Notes: generated by a model from the letters alone, not told the origin. A stretch of DNA of 64,000 bases from Bacillota bacterium (GCA_012841065.1 DUVI01000029.1:20394-84393); one strand, 5' to 3'. Shown: positions 8,021-18,095, counted from the stretch's first letter. Translations and numbers: made by a program.

Positions 8021-9541
8021 CTACTTAAGGGACCCAATCGCCTGTGCCACCGCCTTCTCCAAGGCACCGGTGACAATCAGGTTTCTCGCCTGTGCTATAT
8101 CACGGTGCATCTCCCTGTCCTCATTAAGCGCGGGCACCTGGCTACGCAAGAGATCATAAGCAGCCCTGCCCGCCTTGGACAGGAGTCCCGGCCCTCTGAA
8201 CCCAAGCGCCTGGCAGGCTGCAAGATACTCAATTGCCAGGATATGCGATACGTTGTCGCAGATCTCCTTAGCTTTTCTGGCAGCAGTTGCAGACATGCTC
8301 ACATGGTCCTCCTGGTCAGCTGAGGTTGGAATAGTATCAACGCTGGCAGGATGGGCCAGTGACTTGCACTCAGACGCCAGGGAAGCCGCGGTGTACTGCA
8401 TGATCATAAAGCCCGAGTTGAGTCCCCCATGTTCTGTGAGGAAAGATGGCAGTCCCGTCTTGTTGCCATCCATCATCCTGGCGGTTCGCCTCTCAGACAT
8501 GTTGCCGAAGGAACACAGGGCTAAGCCCAGGTAATCACCGGCAACTGCCAGGGGCTGGCCGTGGAAGTTGCCTCCTGACACCACCCTGCCATCAGGCAAG
8601 ACCAGCGGGTTGTCTGTGGCAGAACCCGACTCGATTTCAACCACTGAAGCAACGTGATCCAGGGCTTGCCGCACAGCGCCGTGGACCTGGGGAATGCAAC
8701 GCAACACGTAAGGATCCTGAACTCTTATCTCCCCGGAAGCCGTTGCCAATTGCGAGCCCTCAAGCAGTGCCCTGAGGTTTTCCGCCACTGCCTGTGCTCC
8801 TGCGTGGGGACGCAATGTTGTAATCCATGGGTCAAAGGCGTCTCTTACCACTCTCAAAGCTTGCCCGGTCAGGCTTGCAATTATGTCAGCTGCCTTGGCT
8901 AAGGTATATCCCTGATGTACCGCCAGGCCAAGTACCGCGGCGGTTATCTGGACGCCGTTTGTCAGAGCCAGGCCTTCCTTGGCCTCAAGCTGAACCGGGG
9001 CAATCCCGGCACGGTCAAGCGCATCCTGCCCTGAAAGCAATTCACCTTCATAGAACGCATAGCCCTTCCCCAGCAACACTAATGAGATATGTGAAAGGGG
9101 AGCCAGGTCACCGCTGGCTCCTACTGAACCTTTCTGGGGCACAAACGGCACAACGTTTTTGTTCAAGAGACTACAAAGGGTTTGAACCACCTCGGGCCGG
9201 ATACCTGACATCCCCTTGGCAAGGGCATTCGCCCGGAGGAACATTGCTGCCCGCACTTCGGGTTCCGAAAACTCCTCACCCACACTTACTGCATGGCTCA
9301 ATACCAGGTTAGCTTGGAGTCTACTTATGTTTTCGATTGATATGGCGACGTCAGCAAACTTCCCAAATCCTGTGTTTATTCCATACACCCCGTTGTTTTC
9401 GGATATGATGTGTTCGATGATTTGCCGCGAAGCTTGCATTTTATCCCATGTATCCTGAGGAATCTCAACCTGTTCTCTGTCAAACGCTACCCTGGCTATT
9501 TCCTGGATTGCCTTGGGATTTCCGTCTACCGCAATCGTCAT
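8021..9541 (-). CDS. hutH: histidine ammonia-lyase
   Basis: Cytoplasmic enzyme that removes ammonia from L-histidine to give trans-urocanate, the first step of histidine breakdown. The MIO prosthetic group forms from the Ala-Ser-Gly in GSVGASGDLAPLSH. With the start chosen here these are residues 142-144, the usual HutH numbering. The start is the ATG at 9541, since AAAGGAG is ten bases ahead; the ATG at 9550 has its site only one base away. The protein has 506 aa, normal for the family. Other conserved parts are YGINTGFGKFA and GGNFHGQPLA. It lies between hutU and ftcD, with about 35 bp to hutU. Confidence 0.96.
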   Translation of the reverse strand: MTIAVDGNPKAIQEIARVAFDREQVEIPQDTWDKMQASRQIIEHIISENNGVYGINTGFGKFADVAISIENISRLQANLVLSHAVSVGEEFSEPEVRAAMFLRANALAKGMSGIRPEVVQTLCSLLNKNVVPFVPQKGSVGASGDLAPLSHISLVLLGKGYAFYEGELLSGQDALDRAGIAPVQLEAKEGLALTNGVQITAAVLGLAVHQGYTLAKAADIIASLTGQALRVVRDAFDPWITTLRPHAGAQAVAENLRALLEGSQLATASGEIRVQDPYVLRCIPQVHGAVRQALDHVASVVEIESGSATDNPLVLPDGRVVSGGNFHGQPLAVAGDYLGLALCSFGNMSERRTARMMDGNKTGLPSFLTEHGGLNSGFMIMQYTAASLASECKSLAHPASVDTIPTSADQEDHVSMSATAARKAKEICDNVSHILAIEYLAACQALGFRGPGLLSKAGRAAYDLLRSQVPALNEDREMHRDIAQARNLIVTGALEKAVAQAIGSLK

Positions 9542-9576
9542 GAATACCATGCTCCTTTGGCCGCCGATTTCAGCAT

Positions 9577-11229
9577 TTACTCTAGCATCGGGATCTTTAT
9601 ACCCTTTTCCTTTGCAGTCTGTATAGCTTTTTCGTAGCCTGCATCAGCGTGGCGCATTACACCTGTCCCAGGATCAGTAGTCAGAACCCTTTGCAGTTTG
9701 GCTGCAGCCCGCTCAGTACCGTCCGCCACTACTACCATGCCGGCATGGATCGAGTAGCCGATACCGACACCTCCACCATGATGCACCGAGACCCAGCTGG
9801 CACCTGCCGCAGTATTGAGCAGCGCATTGAGGATGGGCCAGTCAGCAATGGCGTCTGAGCCGTCTTTCATCGATTCAGTTTCACGGTTGGGAGAAGCTAC
9901 GCTTCCGCTGTCCAGGTGATCCCTGCCAATGACTATAGGCGCCTTGACCTCGCCTTTTCTTACCAATTCATTGAAGAGCAGCCCCGCTTTGGCCCGCTGG
10001 CCGTAACTCAGCCAACATATCCTTGAAGGAAGCCCCTGGAACTGTACCTTCTCCTGGGCCATCTTGAGCCACCTGATCATGCTCTCGTTCTCAGGAAACG
10101 CCTCGATGAGGGCTTCGTCTGTGCGGTAAATGTCGGTAGGATCTCCGGACAACGCCACCCATCTAAAGGGACCACTGCCTTCGCAGAACATCGGACGGAT
10201 AAAAGCCGGTACAAATCCAGGAAAGTCAAACGCATTTTTCAATCCTGCTGAAAACGCCTGCTGCCTTATGTTGTTGCCGTAGTCAAACACGATTGCGCCC
10301 TTCCGCTGCCAGTCGAGCATGGCCTGAACGTGAACCACCACGCTTTCGGTAGCCCTACGTATATACTCATCAGGATCGCTCCCGCGTAAAGCATACGCTG
10401 CTTCCAGAGTCATGCCTGCCGGAACGTACCCGCCAAGCAAGTCGTGGGCTGACGTCTGGTCGGTCATCAAATCAGGTACCACGCCACGTTGCACAAGTTC
10501 AGGATGGACTTCTGCCGCGTTTCCCAGCACCGCCACTGACTTGGGCTCACCTTTAGCCAAAGCATCTTCAACGACCTCAAGGGCATGATCCAAATCCCTT
10601 GCAAGCATATCGCAGTATCCGGTATCCAGCCGGCGCTGGATCCGCCAGGGATCAACCTCTACAACCAGCGCTACGCCTCCGTTCATGGTGATAGCAAGGG
10701 GTTGAGCGCCACCCATGCCTCCCAATCCTGCGGTGACCACCAGCTTGCCTTTAAGGCTACCGCCAAAGTGCTGCCTTGCTGCTTCGGCAAATGTCTCGTA
10801 GGTGCCCTGTAGGATTCCCTGAGCACCTATGTAAATCCAGCTCCCTGCAGTCATCTGCCCGTACATGGTGAGCCCCTGCCGCTCAAACTCACGGAACTGT
10901 TCCCATGTTGCCCATGCTGGAACCAGCAACGCATTAGCTATGAGCACCCGTGGCGCGATTTCATGTGTCTTGAAAATCCCCACAGGCTTACCTGACTGCA
11001 CAAGAAGGGTCTCATCACTCTCAAGTTGCTTAAGGCTCCTGACAATAGCGTCAAACGCTTCCCAGTTGCGTGCTGCTTTGCCTGTGCCACCGTATACTAT
11101 CAGTTCGTCAGGTTTCTCTGCCACGTCAGGATCAAGGTTGTTCATGAGCATCCTCATCGCCGCTTCCTGTTCCCAACCTTTACATGACAAAGCCGGCCCT
11201 CTCGGTGCCCTCACCGTACGCTTTGCCAT
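9577..11229 (-). CDS. hutU: urocanate hydratase
   Basis: Converts urocanate to 4-imidazolone-5-propionate using tightly bound NAD+ as electrophile. It has 550 aa, the normal family length. Landmarks are [13 protein letters not shown] at the N-terminus, the NAD-binding stretch [28 protein letters not shown], and [15 protein letters not shown] near the C-terminus. The ATG at 11229 is chosen because GGAGG lies nine bases ahead; a TTG two codons earlier is too close to it. It is the first gene of the operon. Its product needs HutI, which is not encoded anywhere in this window. Confidence 0.96.
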   Translation of the reverse strand: MAKRTVRAPRGPALSCKGWEQEAAMRMLMNNLDPDVAEKPDELIVYGGTGKAARNWEAFDAIVRSLKQLESDETLLVQSGKPVGIFKTHEIAPRVLIANALLVPAWATWEQFREFERQGLTMYGQMTAGSWIYIGAQGILQGTYETFAEAARQHFGGSLKGKLVVTAGLGGMGGAQPLAITMNGGVALVVEVDPWRIQRRLDTGYCDMLARDLDHALEVVEDALAKGEPKSVAVLGNAAEVHPELVQRGVVPDLMTDQTSAHDLLGGYVPAGMTLEAAYALRGSDPDEYIRRATESVVVHVQAMLDWQRKGAIVFDYGNNIRQQAFSAGLKNAFDFPGFVPAFIRPMFCEGSGPFRWVALSGDPTDIYRTDEALIEAFPENESMIRWLKMAQEKVQFQGLPSRICWLSYGQRAKAGLLFNELVRKGEVKAPIVIGRDHLDSGSVASPNRETESMKDGSDAIADWPILNALLNTAAGASWVSVHHGGGVGIGYSIHAGMVVVADGTERAAAKLQRVLTTDPGTGVMRHADAGYEKAIQTAKEKGIKIPMLE

Positions 11230-11514
11230 TTTCAAGTACCTCCTTCCTGATGGTTCGCAGTATTAAGCACCCGATTCATACCTTGCCAGAATTGTCAGTA
11301 CTGTATTACATCTAATTCATCGGATTGATACCTCTATCCTTCGTCTAAAAGCTGATTATGGGAAATCATGGGGCGCCTCATCCTACTCGAACGCGGACAA
11401 ACATACCCTTACGCTGCAACTTGGCATCTGGAATCCCCGAAGTCCGGTTGAACAGCTTATGAGGCTTGGTAGTTGGAGGATGGCGGACGATAACGACCAG
11501 GACGCAATCAAATT
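11230..11514. other. upstream region of the hut operon, no gene seen
   Basis: About 285 bases hold no convincing reading frame. I looked on both strands for T-box, riboswitch and HutP-like elements and found none that I would defend. The promoter of the hut operon must lie here, but no good -35/-10 pair stands out. Confidence 0.6.
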
Positions 11515-11546
11515 GGCCAGGGCACCTCACAGGAAATGCCCTGGCC
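11515..11546 (-). terminator. hairpin terminator downstream of the Gmad2 lipoprotein gene
   Basis: A perfect 10-bp stem, GGCCAGGGCA (11515-11524) with TGCCCTGGCC (11537-11546), has a 12-base loop and lies 18 bases past the stop of the minus-strand lipoprotein gene. The sequence beyond (AATTTGATT) is only moderately T-rich. Confidence 0.6.
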
Positions 11547-11564
11547 CAAAGACGATACTACACC

Positions 11565-12602
11565 CTATTTCCCGCCAAATCCGACGGGAACCATAAGTTC
11601 TTCTACCCTGGAGCCATCTTTGGCGGAGTATGTCACAAAGATTATGGTTCCGTAAGGGCTCGTGGCAGGCTCGAGATCGATCCAGAAATCAAACCGTCCC
11701 CATCCGGGGGCTCCCTCAGAAGCCGTAACCTGCTTGATACCCAGCACGTTGTGCCCATCTTCAACTTCTACTATGAAGTTTGCTTCAAAAATGCTTGCAA
11801 ATCCTGTCATCCTGACCCTTTCGGTGAGAATGGAACCGCGCTCAGGCCACAACAATACGATGTTCTGGTCCTCTTCCACCACTGATACAGGCGCGGGAAT
11901 TAAGTCATCTCCACTGGTTCCTGGTTCAATGAGCCTTACGTTTACATCTGCGAATTTGGATAAGGTAAAGGTCGCCACAGGGTAACTGACGACCTCCGCA
12001 CCGGCTTCAGGTGGAACCAGCCTTATATCAACAGTAAGTTCACCGGCAGAACAGGATACATTTTCCAGGTTCATCTTGTACCCTTCTCTGGGCCTTTGGC
12101 CGGCCATTACCGCAAGGATAGCCTGATCCCCCCGTTTGAACAACAGGGCCACAGGCCGGTCAACCTGGGACATGGTTTCAAGCCACTCTGAAATCTCGTC
12201 ATCCTGAAATCCGGCGGTAACGACCGGCGGCAGGCCGCTTACCTGCGCCAATAGGGCATCAATATCTGCCGAGTATACGTTCTTATTGCCTTTATCGATG
12301 AATATCAGGTATTTGCCCTGAGCGTCGTAATATACCTTGCTTTCGCCTGAGTAAAACACGTACTCAGCCTCAACTTCACTCCTTGCATCCTTGGGATCCT
12401 TCACGAGCTTCGCCGACTTGAACGCTGCAAGAAACTCCTGGGAATTGTCGACTTTGACCCTGTTTCCGTACCTGTCGCCTACATACAGATCAGCCTTGTC
12501 CAGGCCGGCCAGGGAAACCAGATCTTTTGCACCGCACCCTGTTGCGAATATGCTTAGCACCAGCAAAGCTATGAGTAAAAGAGGCCATTTGTTTCCTCTC
12601 AT
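11565..12602 (-). CDS. lipoprotein with C-terminal Gmad2 domain
   Basis: Secreted lipoprotein of about 345 aa. A signal peptide ends in the lipobox FATGC at about residue 23. The C-terminal 90 residues, from ERVRMTGFASIFEANFIVEV to YGTIIFVTYSA and VEELMVPV, match the immunoglobulin-like Gmad2 domain found in sporulation and germination proteins of Bacillota. The middle part shows no domain I know. The ATG at 12602 is used because GGAGGGG lies five bases ahead; an in-frame upstream start lacks this. It is a single gene with its own terminator. A role at the cell surface or spore is inferred from the domain only. Confidence 0.75.
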   Translation of the reverse strand: MRGNKWPLLLIALLVLSIFATGCGAKDLVSLAGLDKADLYVGDRYGNRVKVDNSQEFLAAFKSAKLVKDPKDARSEVEAEYVFYSGESKVYYDAQGKYLIFIDKGNKNVYSADIDALLAQVSGLPPVVTAGFQDDEISEWLETMSQVDRPVALLFKRGDQAILAVMAGQRPREGYKMNLENVSCSAGELTVDIRLVPPEAGAEVVSYPVATFTLSKFADVNVRLIEPGTSGDDLIPAPVSVVEEDQNIVLLWPERGSILTERVRMTGFASIFEANFIVEVEDGHNVLGIKQVTASEGAPGWGRFDFWIDLEPATSPYGTIIFVTYSAKDGSRVEELMVPVGFGGK

Positions 12603-12807
12603 CTTGTCCCCTCCTTGTAATCGCAAATGATTCCGACTTCTTACACGACCGGCCCGTTACCGGTCTACCGATAGTGTTTCCCACTCAGTTCCTGATGTTC
12701 CTTCCGGCACTTCCACCCAAACACCATTGCTTAATGGGTCTTGTTTTACTGACGTACCTCATTACCCCTGAGTTCCTTAGTAACCGTGCTGCAAAACTCA
12801 AATATGT

Positions 12808-12836
12808 ATTGACCATATTCTTAAGACAGGATAGCC
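12808..12836 (+). promoter_or_regulatory. possible promoter for the glycosyltransferase gene
   Basis: TTGACC and TAGCCT are separated by 17 bases, about 40 bases upstream of the gene. The -35 is close to consensus but the -10 matches at only three positions. Interestingly, the proline T-box leader has the same TTGACC box. Confidence 0.3.
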
Positions 12837-12875
12837 TAGTTAATGATGTAATTTGGAAGGCGAGTGGTATTCCTG

Positions 12876-14015
12876 ATGGCAAAGTCAAAGGCATCGGTTC
12901 TCATGCTCCCTATGAGTCTAGATATCGGCGGTGCCGAAACCCACGTGGTCAGCCTTTCAAAGGGTCTCAAGTCATTAGGCTGGGAAGTATATGTAGCTTC
13001 CCACGGAGGACAAAGGGTAAGAGACTTGGAAGCCGCAGGAATTCCACATTTTTACGCCCCACTCCACTCCCGGCGGCCGCTGAACATGGCAAGGGCATAC
13101 AGAGTTATCTCAAGACTTGTGGACACTTACGAAATCGACTTGATCCACGCCCACGCCAGAATCCCTATATGGATTGCTGAAAAGATTGCGGCCAAACGGA
13201 ACATCCCCCTTGTGGCAACATATCACGGATGCTTCAAGGGAGGGTTTCCCTGGGTGTTTTTCAGCCGCCAGGGTGACAGGACCATAGCGATAAGCGAAGT
13301 AATCAGACAGTACATAGTAAGAGAGTTCGGGTTTGATGCGGACAAGATCACCGTGATCCCAAACGGCATCGATGTGGGGGTTTTCAACCCTCATGCCCAT
13401 CGGACCAGGGCAGAGACCAGGCAAGCTCTTGATATCGCTGAAAACGTAGACGCCGTGATTGCATACGTGTCCAGGATGGACGGAGACTTGGCACACGCCG
13501 CAGTAGTGGCTGCTGAGACGGTTTCTGAGCTTTCCCGGAAATATCCTGACATAATGCTGCTGGTGGCCGGCGACGGCAGCGATTTCGGCATAGTCAAGAC
13601 AAAAGCTGATGAGATCAACAGCCGGCTTGACAGAGAGGTCATACGCTGCCTTGGTTTCGTCTTGGACATCCCGTCGCTGCTTGCAGCGACGGATATAGTG
13701 CTAGGGATGTCCAGGGCAGCGTTGGAAGCCATGGCAATGGCAAAACCGGTAGTGATCTTCGGGCCGGAAGGCATTTTCGGGCCTGTCTCCCCTGACAACA
13801 TTGACATGCTTGAAAAAAGAAACTACGTCTCCCTGGATGCCCCCTACCCGCCCACATCTGAAGTGCTGTACAGATTTATCGATGAACTCATCCCGGATCC
13901 CGCCAAATGCGCCATACTTGGCGATTTCGGACGCCAGATGGTAGTTGAACGCCATTCTGAAGAGAGCGTGGCCAAGGCTACAGAAAGGATCTACCGGGAA
14001 ATCCTCACTATGTAA
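12876..14015 (+). CDS. GT4-family glycosyltransferase
   Basis: Retaining GT-B-fold glycosyltransferase of about 379 aa, cytoplasmic or peripheral. The N-terminal half has the acceptor-side signature SLDIGGAETHVVSLSKGL and IDLIHAHARIP. The C-terminal half has the nucleotide-sugar part VIPNGIDVGVFNPH, VAGDGSD, and MSRAALEAMAMAKPVVIFG, where the E-x7-E type motif usually sits but the first Glu is replaced. The start is uncertain: GTG 12864 has GGAAGG too close, and ATG 12876 has only a GAGTGG-like site. The donor and acceptor cannot be told. The gene that follows encodes a secreted phosphoesterase, so an envelope role is possible. Confidence 0.8.
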   Translation: MAKSKASVLMLPMSLDIGGAETHVVSLSKGLKSLGWEVYVASHGGQRVRDLEAAGIPHFYAPLHSRRPLNMARAYRVISRLVDTYEIDLIHAHARIPIWIAEKIAAKRNIPLVATYHGCFKGGFPWVFFSRQGDRTIAISEVIRQYIVREFGFDADKITVIPNGIDVGVFNPHAHRTRAETRQALDIAENVDAVIAYVSRMDGDLAHAAVVAAETVSELSRKYPDIMLLVAGDGSDFGIVKTKADEINSRLDREVIRCLGFVLDIPSLLAATDIVLGMSRAALEAMAMAKPVVIFGPEGIFGPVSPDNIDMLEKRNYVSLDAPYPPTSEVLYRFIDELIPDPAKCAILGDFGRQMVVERHSEESVAKATERIYREILTM

Positions 14016-14106
14016 GCCATACAGTATATCCAGGAACCCAATCCGCTTTCCTGCGTCGGAAGCCATAGCGTACAGCCGAGAATATCTTTCGCTTAGGAGG
14101 CAGATA

Positions 14107-16380
14107 ATGCTATTTTTGATGACACAGTTTCCGATTGGACTTAGTTCAGGAATCAATTCCAAGGGCACCCGCAGGTTGACGAAACGTTGTGCCGCTGTAG
14201 CTCTTGCATTGGTTCTTGCGTTCTTGCATTGGACGGGTGCCTTTGCAGGCAGTTCACTACATAATGATCCGGCTTCCCTTGGGTATCTCAGGGGCTGGTA
14301 CAACCAGAAACAATTCAAGTTCATGGTGGCCACAGACAGCCATTTTGGGTCATGGCAGGGCAACACAAACTCAGCCCTGGCTCTCGCCCACATCGCCCAG
14401 AGCCACCCTGACGCTGCTTTTATGATTCACATGGGCGACATAACCGAAACAGGCGGAGATGAAGAATACGGATTACTCAAGGCGCACATGGCCGGTTTGC
14501 GTTTCCCGGTAATGGCAACCATGGGGAATCACGAGTCCAGGTGGCAGGACCCCCAGGGCTCAAGATTCCGGAGCTATTTCGGACCATCCACCTATTCCTT
14601 TGATTACGGCATGTGGCATTTTGTGGTGTTGGACACTTCGTACCCTGAGCAGACCTACGGTACGCTTGAACCGTCGGTGCTTGCCTGGCTGGAACAAGAC
14701 CTGGCATCTCAACCGGCAAACAGGCCTGTAGCTTTGTTCTCTCACCATCCCCTGCTCTATCAGGAAAGAAACTTCCAGGATTCCGACGATGCCCTGCTGG
14801 CGCTCATAAGCAAGTATCCGGTTCATGCAATCTTCTCAGGCCACGGGCACTCATTCATCACATGGAAAGTGCAAGGCTGCTCCTGTTTCATGAGCGGGGC
14901 GCTCATGGACAACACTTACATGTTTGTGGAAGCAGACGGTTTGGAGCTCAAGGTTTATTCTGTAACGCCGAACACCCCGGACAAAGAGCAACCAGAAGCT
15001 CCTCCATATGAAGAATCGCTACTTGGGATTGTTTCAGCATCAACCCAAGACAGTCTTGGCAATCCCCTTAGCAGATTGTCAGTCCAACCGGAAGACGACA
15101 CCCTAAGAGCCAAGTTCCACCTCTCAGAACCTGCATCCGTATGGTTTCAGATCGACGGCGGGCACTACAACCTGCTGGGCGACAAAAGACGGGGAATCCA
15201 CGAATTTTCAATTGACATCACGGCCCGCGCCCCTGGCACCCACACCCTGCGAATCAAAGCGGTCACTGGGGACGGACAATATATCACAACCGGTGAGTTT
15301 GAAAAAGGCACAGATGAACTGGTGCTATGGAAACAAGATTTGGGGAGTTCGCTTGTGGCCCGCATGCTTAAGGCATCACCTTCTAATGTGATTGTAGGCA
15401 CCAGGAATGGCGTGGTGTATTCCCTTGACGCTGAGAGTGGCAACATCTTCTGGAAATACGACGCTGGATCGCCGTGGGGCGGTGGGGTGATTGACGGGTA
15501 CAACCTTTATTTTGGTACTGCAGCCGGGGAGATTCATTGTCTGGACAAGAATACAGGCCGGATGACTTGGAAGATTGCGCTGGATTCTGCAGGGTTTGTA
15601 GAGCCTCCCGCATTATGCGATACGGACACAGGCAGGTGCTTAATTATAGGGTCACCTTCAGGCAAGGTGTATGCCCTGAGCACGGTATCGGGAGCTGAGC
15701 AGTGGGCTTACCAAGCCTCAGGAGCTGTAACCAACACCCCTTCAACCGGGCTCGGCATGGCGTTTTTCGGCGATTGGGCACAAAAACTATACGCCTTAGA
15801 CGCAAACACCGGACAGGAAAAATGGGTAATACACCTTGGCAGGCAGATGTACTACTCTCCTGCAGGCAATTCCCTGTTCTACGGCAATACCCTGTTTGCG
15901 GTAACCCCTGCTGACAATCACAGCGGGGGCAGTTTCTTGTATGCCCTGAACCCCCACACCGGCAAGCAAAACTGGGCTGGGGTAAACTGGAGGTCTTTCT
16001 TGGAGCCCTCTATCCCCCTGTACTCACAAGAAACCACAGTAAGACGGCCGTTCATTTTGGTTCCCGATTCAGGCGGACGAATTACGGCATACTATCGGGC
16101 CTACGGTGAGATTCCCTGGCACTTACAGGGTTACTCCACCTTATTCGCAGGCGTACCCAATCTTGATGGCATCTATGTAACCGGCGGCGTTAGAGGGGTA
16201 CTGGCAATCCATGCGGGTGACGCACAGTTCGACTATAAGGTCCGGGACACGTTTCTGTTCGTGGACCCGTTGGTACTGAAATCACAGGATAACCAGGTGA
16301 AGTCCGGATACGAGTACTTCCTGGTTCAAGGCGACAACCGCGGCACTCTGTGGGCGATCAAGATCCCTATCTCTCCCTAG
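14107..16380 (+). CDS. secreted metallophosphoesterase fused to PQQ-type beta-propeller
   Basis: Exported protein of about 757 aa. A signal peptide (RRLTKRCAAVALALVLAFLH region, residues 22-48) is followed by a calcineurin-type phosphoesterase with all metal motifs: ATDSHFG, HMGDITE, TMGNHES, FSHHPLLY and FSGHGHS. After a linker, a PQQ/WD-like propeller runs over the last 300 residues, with at least five blades of the type VYSLDAESGNIFWKY, IHCLDKNTGRMTWK, VYALSTVSGAEQW, LYALDANTGQEKW and LYALNPHTGKQNW. The ATG at 14107 has AGGAGG six bases ahead; the open frame reaches further upstream into the glycosyltransferase gene, which I reject. The substrate is unknown. The propeller probably binds a ligand or surface polymer. 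Confidence 0.82.
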   Translation: MLFLMTQFPIGLSSGINSKGTRRLTKRCAAVALALVLAFLHWTGAFAGSSLHNDPASLGYLRGWYNQKQFKFMVATDSHFGSWQGNTNSALALAHIAQSHPDAAFMIHMGDITETGGDEEYGLLKAHMAGLRFPVMATMGNHESRWQDPQGSRFRSYFGPSTYSFDYGMWHFVVLDTSYPEQTYGTLEPSVLAWLEQDLASQPANRPVALFSHHPLLYQERNFQDSDDALLALISKYPVHAIFSGHGHSFITWKVQGCSCFMSGALMDNTYMFVEADGLELKVYSVTPNTPDKEQPEAPPYEESLLGIVSASTQDSLGNPLSRLSVQPEDDTLRAKFHLSEPASVWFQIDGGHYNLLGDKRRGIHEFSIDITARAPGTHTLRIKAVTGDGQYITTGEFEKGTDELVLWKQDLGSSLVARMLKASPSNVIVGTRNGVVYSLDAESGNIFWKYDAGSPWGGGVIDGYNLYFGTAAGEIHCLDKNTGRMTWKIALDSAGFVEPPALCDTDTGRCLIIGSPSGKVYALSTVSGAEQWAYQASGAVTNTPSTGLGMAFFGDWAQKLYALDANTGQEKWVIHLGRQMYYSPAGNSLFYGNTLFAVTPADNHSGGSFLYALNPHTGKQNWAGVNWRSFLEPSIPLYSQETTVRRPFILVPDSGGRITAYYRAYGEIPWHLQGYSTLFAGVPNLDGIYVTGGVRGVLAIHAGDAQFDYKVRDTFLFVDPLVLKSQDNQVKSGYEYFLVQGDNRGTLWAIKIPISP

Positions 16381-16688
16381 TTTCAAACCTAGAGTAAAAC
16401 AGTAACCTGGTCATCTGCCGCAACTCTATACTTCTACAGTCTCATAAATCGCTAATCCGGTGGCCAGCGTACTCAAGTATCTGCCATGTTTCTATACTTC
16501 CCTATTCTCCGCCGGCTGTCTTTAGCAAGTGCCATGAAGCATAAACGTCTCTTTGGGGAAGGTTAACTAGAGAAGCACTCAAAGCCAAACGGATTAGTAC
16601 GTATGCCAACTACGTGCGTCAACTACATATGCCGAACCTTAGCTTAAACGCATCCAACGGCATATCAGCCTATACGGAGGGAAGTCCC
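16381..16688. other. leader region of the lactate dehydrogenase gene, no gene seen
   Basis: About 308 bases without a supported gene. There is a short imperfect direct repeat (TACGTATGCCAACTAC near 16600 and AACTACATATGCC near 16621). No Rex-type operator TTGTGA-N8-TCACAA is present, although ldh genes often have one. No terminator hairpin follows the phosphoesterase gene. Confidence 0.5.
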
Positions 16689-17915
16689 ATGACAGGTGTC
16701 TCGCTTCAGAAACCTTCTAAGGTATCAATCATAGGTGCAGGACGGGTTGGCAGCACTTATGCTTTCACCCTCTTGCTCAGGGGAACCGCCGATGAGATTT
16801 GCCTGATCGATGACAACAAGGAAAGAGCTCTGGGCGAATCAATGGACTTAAACCACGCCATGTCCCTGGTGGAACGCACGACTATCTGGGCAGGCAGCAT
16901 CCAAGATGTTGTGGATTCGGACCTTGTGGTGATCTCTGCCGGTTCGGCACAAAAACCTGGAGAAACCCGGATGGACCTCATCCATAGAAATGCTAAAATC
17001 GTCGGCGACATTGCAGAAAAAGTGGGCCAGCTGGCGCCAAACGCCATACTGATGGTAGTGACCAACCCGGTAGACGTCATGTCCTATGTGGCCATGGTGG
17101 GATCAGGGCTCGCTCCGCAACGGGTTATAGGCTCCGGAACCATGCTCGACACTGCCAGGCTCCGTTATGTGATAGGAGACGAGCTGGGCATAAGTCCTCA
17201 ACACATCCATGCATCCATCATCGGCGAACACGGCGATTCCGAAATCGCAGCTTGGTCACGGGCTGCAATTGCCGGAACCTCTTTGCGGAACTGGGCTTTA
17301 TCGGAAACTCATCTGCAAAGCATGTTCGAAGAAGTACGGGACGCAGCGTATAATATCATCAACCTCAAAGGAGCCACGTACTACGCCATAGCAGTTGCCA
17401 TGGCCAAGATAACTGAAGCCATACTTAGGGACCTCCGCAGCGTCTACTCGGTTTCGTGTTATATTGGCGGAGAGTACGGCGTAAGGGGCGTGTACCTAGG
17501 CACACCGGCGGTGGTGGGCAGAGAAGGTATATTGAGGGTGATCGAACTTCCCCTTTCTGACGATGAACTTGAAGCTCTAAAAAACTCAGCTGACACTGTA
17601 AGACAGGCCATAAATGACCTCAGCCTGAAACCTGCTCCCTTTTATCAAAGGCTGCTGAAGAAAGCCTCAGGGTTTGATTTCTCTCAGGAGCTGGATATTG
17701 AACCGGAACTGCTCACGCCCCACCCCTCCACCGGCTCTTCCGGCAATGTATCACCGTCAGGTATGTCAGCGTCAGATATATCAGCAGGAGATGTGTTAAC
17801 GTCAATAGAGACAGGAGCAGAAGATAAGGTAAATGTTCAAAAGAAGGCCGTCTATCACAAGCAGCCAAGACCGATCAATGCACGCAGGCCGCACCGAACC
17901 TCCCGTTCTGTATGA
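16689..17915 (+). CDS. ldh: L-lactate dehydrogenase (LDH/MDH family) with long C-terminal tail
   Basis: NAD-dependent 2-hydroxyacid dehydrogenase, probably pyruvate to L-lactate. The NAD fold has IIGAGRVGSTYA (residues 14-25) and LIDDNKERA. Catalytic His is in IIGEHGDSE and the substrate Arg in TRMDLIHRN. The specificity position in SAGSAQKPGETR is Gln, as in LDH, rather than the Arg of malate dehydrogenase. The ATG at 16689 has GGAGGGA seven bases ahead. The catalytic part ends near residue 320. About 90 more residues follow, rich in Ser, Pro and Asp and then Arg and Lys, which is unusual since LDH is normally near 315 aa. It is monocistronic. Confidence 0.85.
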   Translation: MTGVSLQKPSKVSIIGAGRVGSTYAFTLLLRGTADEICLIDDNKERALGESMDLNHAMSLVERTTIWAGSIQDVVDSDLVVISAGSAQKPGETRMDLIHRNAKIVGDIAEKVGQLAPNAILMVVTNPVDVMSYVAMVGSGLAPQRVIGSGTMLDTARLRYVIGDELGISPQHIHASIIGEHGDSEIAAWSRAAIAGTSLRNWALSETHLQSMFEEVRDAAYNIINLKGATYYAIAVAMAKITEAILRDLRSVYSVSCYIGGEYGVRGVYLGTPAVVGREGILRVIELPLSDDELEALKNSADTVRQAINDLSLKPAPFYQRLLKKASGFDFSQELDIEPELLTPHPSTGSSGNVSPSGMSASDISAGDVLTSIETGAEDKVNVQKKAVYHKQPRPINARRPHRTSRSV

Positions 17916-18024
17916 AGTCCCCTTTGGAGGCTGATAACGTACCACCCGTCGAAAACCAAACTGGCAAGTGCAACCAAGCGCTGCGTTAGCTGCTTACCAA
18001 GTGATTACCAAATCGAATAAGAGA

Positions 18025-18047
18025 GGCCGGGTGAAATCACCCCGGCC
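18025..18047 (-). terminator. Rho-independent terminator after methionine gamma-lyase
   Basis: On the minus strand GGCCGGGGTG and CACCCGGCC pair around ATTT (18047-18025), with one bulged base, followed by TCTCTTATT. It lies about 50 bases past the gene's stop. Confidence 0.7.
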
Positions 18048-18095
18048 CATCTAAAAATCGCTGGTATCTTACATGAGTACAAGCAGTAACCGATG

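Noticed and set aside
13945-14106. Upstream extension of the phosphoesterase gene into the glycosyltransferase
   Set aside because: The frame is open by chance; a good AGGAGG and a signal peptide begin at 14107.
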